A stretch of DNA of 64,000 bases from Gymnothorax reevesii (taxonomy: Eukaryota; Chordata; Actinopteri; Anguilliformes; Muraenidae): the NCBI GenBank assembly GCA_029721435.1, contig CM056576.1:65491876-65555875 (forward strand), written 5' to 3'. Both the position numbers and the translations under genes were made by a program. Each line of letters starts with the position of its first letter. The stretch's first letter is position 1. Under the pieces are notes generated by a model. That model was given only the letters and a program-made list of their open reading frames with translations. It had not been told where the DNA came from and did not search any database. Of the stretch, positions 57,573-64,000 are shown one piece after another.

Positions 57573-58026
57573 ACCTCCGCCAAGGCAGCATAATCCAAAT
57601 GTGCATGTGCACATTGCAAATGTGCAAATGTGCAATGGGAGCAAAGATGAATTATTGCACGCGATAGGATTTCAAGATGGCTGACGTGGCGGCCATATGG
57701 TTTCAGTGATCGCAGTCAAAATCAATAGGGTCCATCCTTGATGTGATAGCAATCCACGCACAAAATTTCAGACAAATCCGTGCGTTACTTTTTGAGTTAT
57801 TGCGTGTGATAAGATTTCAAGATGGCTGCCATGGTGGCCAAATTGTTTCATTGATCGCGGTGAAAATCGATAGGGTCCATCCTTCATGTACAAATTGCAA
57901 CCCACCCACCAAATTTCAGAAAAATCTTTGCAATACTTTTGAGTTATGTCGTTCACAAACAGACAAACAAACAAAAAAAAGGGGCGAAAACATAACCTCC
58001 GCCCCAACTTTGTTGACGGAGGTAAT
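57573..58026. repeat. Dispersed repeat with inverted ends and a 146-bp internal duplication
   Basis: It starts 'acctccgccaagg' and ends with the complement-like 'ttgttgacggaggt'. Inside are two tandem units, 57656-57800 and 57801-57947, each with 'gatttcaagatggctg', 'atagggtccatcctt', 'aaatttcag' and 'ttttgagttat'. A short 'acaaacagacaaacaaac' run precedes the right end. The type is widespread in animals, but I cannot name the family. No coding sequence. Confidence 0.75.
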
Positions 58027-59209
58027 AAATGGAGTAAAGAATCTGAGGGTGCAAAAGTATCACAGAATCATAGTGAATAATCTAATTCTATGTGATTTGG
58101 AATCTTAATCATCAGCAGTAATTCCAGTTTATGTTTAATAAACTCATTCCCGACGGAAACCCGCTGCCGACGGCAAGGCGAATTCTACCATTTCCTACGG
58201 TAAGCCAGTGCCAGCGGCGTGGATGACCATTCACAGTCTGATGAAAACACGAAATTAGTTGACAATCGCGGTCATGGGCCACCTGTACTTCAATACTTTA
58301 TATTGTGTAATTTTTGGGAAAAGTATTCTGTACAAACGCTACAATTTTATACAAAAGTATTCCGTTGGGAATTAGTCAAACAGTTTATGTTTAACTTTAT
58401 TATGCAATGTCCATGAAACTGAAAACATGCGAAAAGTAGCATTAACAGTGAAAATATGCTTCTTCTATCTGCTGATGAAATAAAGTAAATAAAATGAAAA
58501 GTGCATTTGTATGAGATTAGTCAAATAATTGAGATGGTGTCAAATTAACAAGTGTAAATAAATCACTCAGGCCTTAACACATACTTTGAAGTGTAATAGG
58601 AGTCATCCTTGGGCGAATAATGGATCAGAGGTGAGAACTTAAACATGAAATAATGTTTCTTTTGTCCCCAGAAACAGCCTGCTCTCTCATCTACATGCCA
58701 ATTTGCCACTCAGAATGCTCCTAATGATTAAACTATGAAGGATGCTCAACTGTATAGCAAATTGTGAATAATAGTTGTTAAAAAACTGTTGGCAACCTTG
58801 TAGTTTTAAGCAAACACATCTGAAGCAAATAGCTTGACTTGGACTTTTATAAATTCCTGCTGTGAATTATCACTGGATTTTTATGGGCAGAATTACATTA
58901 ATTTCTCATTAATGCAGACTACTTCTGCTGAAGCATTGTGCTTACAGCTATAAAATAAGCGCTGAAATGTTAAAATTCAAATTTAGAAATTCAAACCTCT
59001 ATAAGTCCACTGTCTACTCTATATTATGAATCAGTTTATTACAATATTTCAGGAAGTTAAAAACATTTCAAGAGAAAACAAGTGTGCAGTGATGATAATA
59101 CACGCTTAATCAGAAGCCAAGTACTATTCTAGTATTTATTTCATGTAATATTCGATCATATCGATGAAAATTAGTAAACTGATATTATTATTTTCATTTT
59201 TTTCTATAT
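58027..59209. other. AT-rich DNA without recognised genes
   Basis: A small patch at 58148-58222 repeats 'cgacgg'/'cagcgg' motifs. Otherwise nothing. Confidence 0.5.
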
Positions 59210-60480
59210 AATATCTTTTTGAGAAAAGTAATGTGGTCACCTTATGCTTTGATTTCAGCATTTAATCTCTCAGGCATAGTGTTCACATATATTTTTTTAA
59301 TGTCCACACTCACTAAACCCTTCCATAGGTTTTGAAGTTCATCTCAAAAAGATTCTTTCAGTGTTGAAATAAATTTGTTTATCTCGGTATTGAGCAAAAC
59401 CCGGATTCGCTCTATCGGATTATGGTCTGAATTTTGAGCCGGCCAACTCATAACTTTTACAGCGCCCTCCAAACTTTTTGGCACCCCTGGATAAGATGTG
59501 TTAAAAGCCTTGAAATAAATTCAATTTTTATTGCAGAAGCATACTCTCACACTGAAAATTGTGGAAAAATGTACCTTCTACTCAAGTGAATTTTAAGGGG
59601 AAACAAAATCCCTTACTAAGAAATGATTATTTTTCATAAATTCACCTGTTTCACAATTATTGGCACACCTAAAAATTCCTAGGAAATAAATGTAATTGAA
59701 GTATTTCTGTCATTTCTGTAGTTTACAAAGTTGATCAGAGTATCTAGGAACATTTATTTAGTAATTCATCACTTCCTGTTTCCCTGGGGTATAAATATGA
59801 CATGACACAGAGGCCATTTCTCTTATCCACTCTAAACATGTGGCTAAATCTACACAGAAATGGTTCACCAGACACAAAATCAAGCTCCTCCTATGGCCCC
59901 AGACCTCAACCCCATTGAATACCTGTGGACTGAGCTGAAGAGGAGAGTGCAGAGGAGAGGACCCAGGTCGCTGGCTGATTTAGAGAGATTGTGCAAAGAG
60001 GAATGGTTGAAGATCCCTCTTTCTGTATTCTCCCATCTTGTGAAACATTATAGGAGAAGATTAGGTGCTGTTTTGTTGGCAAAAGGGGGTTGTACAAAGT
60101 ATTAACATCAGGGGTGCTAATAATTGTGGCACACATGATTTGATGTAAAAGAATTCTCTCTTAATGTGGGATTTTTTTTCCCACTGAATAAATGCACTTG
60201 AATCAAAGGTTGGATTTTCCTCTTTTTTTCATTGAGGTCCTACATTATTTAGAAAAAAACAGAATTTATTAGAAGCTAAACAACATCAACTTGCACAACT
60301 TATAAGTGTGTTTTGGGTCATTATATTAAATATATATAAGTCCCCAACCAATCAGTCTCTTTCCATATGGCAACGCTTCCCTCACAAGGATCCTACGATA
60401 CTTCTTTTGATCCATGATTCCATCTATTTTTTTGAGATCACTGGCTTCTTTCAAGCAGACTGAAACCTAAACCATAATAT
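59210..60480 (-). pseudogene. Tc1-like transposase remnant H, split by element I
   Basis: On the minus strand 60480-60310 gives a middle catalytic segment (GSALVILWFRF, KKIDGIMDQKKYRRIL) and 59460-59210 gives the Glu block, read as MSWPAQNSDHNPIERIRVLL then INKFISTLKESF and ERLNAEIKA. The pieces are colinear around the inserted element I (59460-60265). The N-terminus and first Asp are not seen. Many changes indicate an older copy. Confidence 0.7.
59460..60265 (+). mobile_element. Tc1-like element I, internally deleted
   Basis: The left end 'cagcgccctccaaactttttg' type sequence begins at 59460 after TA. The only coding remnant is 59860-60105: MAPDLNPIEYLWTELKRRVQ (Glu block) to KGGCTKY, the usual C-terminus. 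Everything from the helix-turn-helix through the second Asp is deleted. The right inverted repeat is not found. Confidence 0.8.
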
Positions 60481-60612
60481 TACCAGAGCGGAACCCTCAG
60501 AGCCTTCTACGACTTCAGAGAAGGCCTAAAAAAAAATCTGGACCAAAAAAATAGGAGTATTAAATAAAAAGTAATTGCTTTCAAAATTTCTCATTTAATT
60601 TCATAAAATACA
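60481..60612. other. Short spacer
   Basis: Between the Tc1 remnants and the solo LTR. Ends in the pentamer ATACA used as LTR target. Confidence 0.6.
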
Positions 60613-61822
60613 TATTGCATTTCGATCATGAACCAGATGCGAGAACCAGGAAATGCAGTAGAGCTTCTTTTATTGGTAAAGGGGGGTGACCCCCGCAGGG
60701 CGAACAGTACAAAGTCCACAATCCAAAGGTCGAAATCCAGTAGGGCAAAAATAGAATCAAAAACCAGGGCAGCAATCACTGTAATCGTAGTCGGACACAA
60801 ATGGGTCTGGTACACAGGAATAGTTCTATCAGAGAGACAACCCAGAATCCAAAGGACGTAATCCGAATCGTTACCAGAGAGCAAACAGAGATCTCGTAGT
60901 CGGGCAGAAAAATAGTCAAAACACACAGATGCAACAGTAATCCAAAAACACAAAGGCAAAAATCAAAAGTCGGGCAATCCAGTCAGAAAGATAAACACTG
61001 AGAAATCAAGGCGAGAAACGTGGCACGAGAAAACTAGGGAGAACGATCTGACAAGAAAGTGAACCAAACAGACAGCTTATATACACATCCGGGGTGAACA
61101 CATGACCAGGGAGAACAGGTGCAATCAATGGTAACAATGATCAGGGAGAGACACATGAGAAATAAACTAATTACATGAATTTGGCTGTAGCCAAAACGCA
61201 GACAGGGATCACAAGACAAACCTTCGTACAAAACAACAGCTCCGGTTAAGGAGTACTAAAGTGCCAAGATAAAAGAAAAGGAAAGCACAAAGTATAAGTG
61301 GAAAACTGCAGCAGAGATAATTAGGGATAGGCAAGGAGGGTGGAGACTAGAATAGGGCGACTGCTGAGAGATCGTTAGTCAATTAGTACGTGCAGCTATA
61401 CAATCCCGAGTGCATGTTAGAAAGTTAGTAAAAATACACAAGATTAGTGTGGTTAGTAATTAGCAAAAAACAATAAACTGTAAGTATGTGTTAGTAAGAC
61501 AGTAAAAGAGAGAGGAAGGAAGAACACGAGATAATGAAAGAAGATTGAAACCCAGAAACCAATAAATCACCCAAATGAGTGCACACAAGACAAGGGAGAC
61601 AAAGTGCAAAGCATGGAAATGAAAACAAGGCATTTAAAACTAACTGATCTGAACATGAAAAATAATAAAACAAGAAATCTAAATGACCAAAACACAAAAC
61701 ATAATCCTAAGAATAATCAGACATATGCAGTGGTCACTAAGCACAGAATCAAACAACATGGCATACCCAGGCACAGAAGTTAAACATGACATGCAGAATG
61801 CAGAAAAAGCAGAATCACAACA
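60613..61822 (-). repeat. Solo LTR, family L1, perfect 5-bp duplication
   Basis: Same family as 25137-26373, opposite strand. Minus-strand start 'tgttgtgattctg' is at 61822. The pentamer ATACA lies on both sides (60608-60612 and 61823-61827), proving a single insertion with both ends intact. The polyadenylation-like signal is altered in this copy ('aataaaag' on the minus strand near 60675). Confidence 0.93.
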
Positions 61823-61848
61823 ATACATTTAATACACTTTGTCTCATC

Positions 61849-62864
61849 TGTTATGATTCTGCCTTGTGTGCTTGTTTGTGCTTGTGCGTTTTTCCCCTTG
61901 TCTCTCTTGGTTTGTGTTTCATCTCCATTCCCTCGGCCTGACCACCTACTCCCCCTCGCCTGGTTCCTGTGATGTCGAGTGACAGTCTGCATGCCCGAGT
62001 CCCGTTGTCCAATCACGTTTCCTCTTTCGGTTTCGGCTTTGGTACTTCATTCATTGCTTCCCCCTGTGCTTAATTCTGGGTCTCGCAAAACTCTGAGTGA
62101 ATGCGTTCTCTGATGGGGCCATTACTAACCCTATTAACCAGCACTTAAGGGTGTGTAAATATTTCATCAGTTACTAACCTAATTAACTTATTAGCGAGTA
62201 CAAGCGTTTTTCTAACTTCTGTAAATTCCCCCCTAAAGCTTTCCCTGATTAACTGTGTTTAAAGGTATGCTTTTCTTTGCTGTTCTCATGGTGCTTTTAA
62301 CTCGTCATGTTTAGATTACCTTCATCTAAACTGTCTAGTTTGATAGATCGGCTTGGCGTCTTGTCTCGAGTCATTATTGTCTACCCGGTCCTCGTGAATT
62401 TGTTTATTAATCCTATGTGTTTCTGTTCCCTTTGAGATTGCCTGCCTTATTCCCGCCTCCTCCCTGATGTTTTTAATCTGGGAGGAAGGAAGAGGTGTCA
62501 GACTGGACTTCGTACGCACACACACACTTACCCACATGTGTTTACCTGAATCTGAGCTACTTTGAGAATTTTTGTTCCTGAGCACCCCAAGCATTTCTGT
62601 TGCCTTTTATGTCCAGTGTTCTCCTTAGTCTTAGTTCCGTGTCTTCGCCAGCTTGTTTCAGTAATTTTTCCCTAGCCACTCGTGGAAGTGTGTACTTTAG
62701 TTTTTCCCCTGCCCTTGGCAGAGTACCTAGTTTCTCCCTGTTTCAGTGCTTGTGCACAGTGTTTTTTTTCAGCCTGCGTGCCACTTCTTCCCCTTGTCTG
62801 GGGTTCCTAAATAAAAAGCCTCCTGGATCCTGCCCCTGGTGTCCACCTGAACCATTCCTTAACA
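61849..62864 (+). repeat. Solo LTR, family L2
   Basis: Starts 'tgttatgattctgcc' and ends 'ccttaaca'. The pentamers 'tcatc' (61844-61848) and 'tcaac' (62865-62869) flank it, with one mismatch. 'aataaaaag' at about 62811 is a likely polyadenylation signal. The start resembles family L1 ('tgttrtgattctg'), so the families may be related. It lies 26 bp from the L1 LTR, in opposite orientation. Confidence 0.88.
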
Positions 62865-63417
62865 TCAACTATGTTTTAAGTTAAGCTGACTGTCAAGTTT
62901 ACATCAGCAATGAAAGGGTTACTGTCCTGAAAACATGTTATCCAATCAGAATCCCCCGCCTCTATCAAGACCCGATCAGTTGGCTCATTAATTGGTTAAG
63001 ACTTCATGAATCCGGGGGAAGGCCAAGCCGTGCATAAAGCGATGTGTCTTGATTTGAAGAGTGAGGGACAAATTGACCAATCTCGGTTTGATTTTAAGTG
63101 GGCGGGACAAAAACAAAAGATCTTAGGCCTTTGTGAAGTCCGAATATTGTGATTTCGCCAGAGTGCTGAGGGCGGGTGAGAGAGAGAGAGAGTTAAATGG
63201 CGGAAGACGAGAGCGACGTTGTGGCTAGCTTGATACCATTGCCTTTTTCAAGGCGGCTTTTCTCAGAAAAACTTTAAAAAATAGAACTTCCAAATAAAAA
63301 AAAACAGAAGACCTACTCCAGAACTGGAATTAAAAGAAAAGGTTGAGAAAGTGGAAAGGAATTTCAAGACGGAAAATTATCAGCGCTATCTGTGGACAGC
63401 TGGCTGTAAGAAAACGG
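62865..63417 (+). pseudogene. Possible 5' exon of a TTF-zinc-finger/hAT-type gene (ZMYM1-like)
   Basis: An ATG at 63197 opens MAEDESDVVASLIPLPFSRR then LFSEKL and a stop. In another frame about 63300-63415 encodes RRPTPELELKEKVEKVERNF then KTENYQRYLWTAGCKKT. This resembles the start of TTF-type zinc-finger proteins of the hAT/DUF4371 class, where a 'YPWLTGC' block opens the finger. It is cut at 63418 by another repeat. Upstream sequence has a GA run (63178-63193) but no proven promoter. Frame breaks suggest a pseudogene. Confidence 0.4.
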
Positions 63418-64000
63418 CAGAGGTGTATAAAGTAAAAGTAGAAGCACCATAACTGAAAGTTACTTTGGTAAAAGTTCAAGTGACCCATAATAAAAAATAC
63501 TTAAGACTTGAGTAAATGTCTTGAAGTAGCTCACATTAAATGTACTTAAAGGTTCCCTGACATGAGGCACACCACATGAAATTGTTGGTTTATTTTGTTC
63601 TATATGATCATTTATATCTCTCTATGCACTCAAAAGTTTTGAAATGGCTGAAAAATCCATCAATTTTAAGGAATAAAAGTGATATTTTTGCACTCTTATG
63701 CCTCGCCCTCTGAAGAAGTAGGAGGTTTCCGAGACGCAAGTCACATGTTCCTATGACGTCATCAAAGGGAAGCACCTCTGCCTTAGCAATATCTGTGGTC
63801 CATTTACACGCTTGTTTACACACGTGTTCTTGTGTGTTTGCTTTGTGTATGAGCCTGCTATCAAGATATCTATCTATCTAATTGTTACACACGACAAACC
63901 GTGTTACGCAGGCTAACGTAGCCAGATGGCTAAATACATAGTGGACATGAGGACAACTATCCAAACTCAGGTATAAATCTAATGACGAGGGTACAACAAG
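63418..64000. repeat. hAT-like end and following dispersed repeat
   Basis: 'cagaggtgtataaagtaaaa' with a later 'aagtaaa'-rich stretch resembles a hAT MITE start ('cagaggtg'). The right end is not identified. From about 63555 the sequence ('gcctcgccctctgaagaagt') looks like a different non-coding repeat. It runs to the window edge. Confidence 0.45.

Overview
The window reads as vertebrate, almost certainly teleost fish, non-coding genomic DNA. It contains many Tc1-like transposons of DD34E type, a Ty3/gypsy element of the Gmr1 type, a DIRS-like tyrosine-recombinase retroelement, tRNA-derived SINEs, several MITEs and solo LTRs. There are no bacterial-style operons, rRNA genes or functional tRNA genes. 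I found no intact host gene; a few short stretches could be exons but are unproven. Almost every recognisable coding stretch is a decayed transposase or retroelement protein. No new functional system is evident. The value of the window is its record of nested insertions, whose joints can be read to the base.

Layout. 1-960: the end of a second DIRS-like copy, then a tRNA-headed SINE on the minus strand. 1142-2748: first copy of a long dispersed repeat (here R1), interrupted by a 159-bp SINE with a 14-bp target duplication. 2915-11217: a broken Gmr1-like gypsy element with integrase upstream of reverse transcriptase, carrying one Tc1 element in its leader (3481-4984) and another inside its integrase (7428-8986); its 3' LTR is missing. 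11508-16660: second R1 copy, opening with a tandem repeat and split by a 3.96-kb element with a 6-bp target duplication. That element holds a 2.8-kb Harbinger-like element, which in turn holds a hAT-like MITE. 16921-18250: a 1.33-kb non-autonomous DNA transposon. 18432-18913: SINE. 19478-22276: DIRS-like element on the minus strand with inverted ends, gag-like and recombinase remnants, and its reverse transcriptase deleted.

24167-26900: a Tc1 element split by a 1.24-kb solo LTR. 28.7-31.4 kb: a Tc1 remnant, a MITE and another Tc1 element. 34.6-36.1 kb: a decayed Tc1 element with a MITE inside. 36.1-39.9 kb: unique-looking DNA with a recurring 14-bp motif, a solo LTR, a hAT MITE and a 72-bp tandem repeat. 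40.8 kb: an almost complete SINE with an 11-bp target duplication. 45691-47310: the best-preserved Tc1 copy, whose second catalytic Asp codon reads Asn. 48.7-51.4 kb: a hAT-like pseudogene split by a Tc1 copy and a small repeat. 51887-54936: an element with long inverted ends and a 6-bp duplication, carrying a Tc1 copy of the same family as the one in the gypsy integrase. 55-59 kb: mostly unremarkable. 59.2-62.9 kb: two overlapping Tc1 remnants and two abutting solo LTRs in opposite orientation. 63.2 kb: a possible first exon of a TTF-zinc-finger/hAT-type gene, cut by another hAT-like end.

Nothing here appears to work as a pathway. The order of invasion can be inferred: R1 and gypsy are older, the 6-bp-duplication elements entered them, and Tc1 families, hAT MITEs and solo LTRs are generally the top layer.
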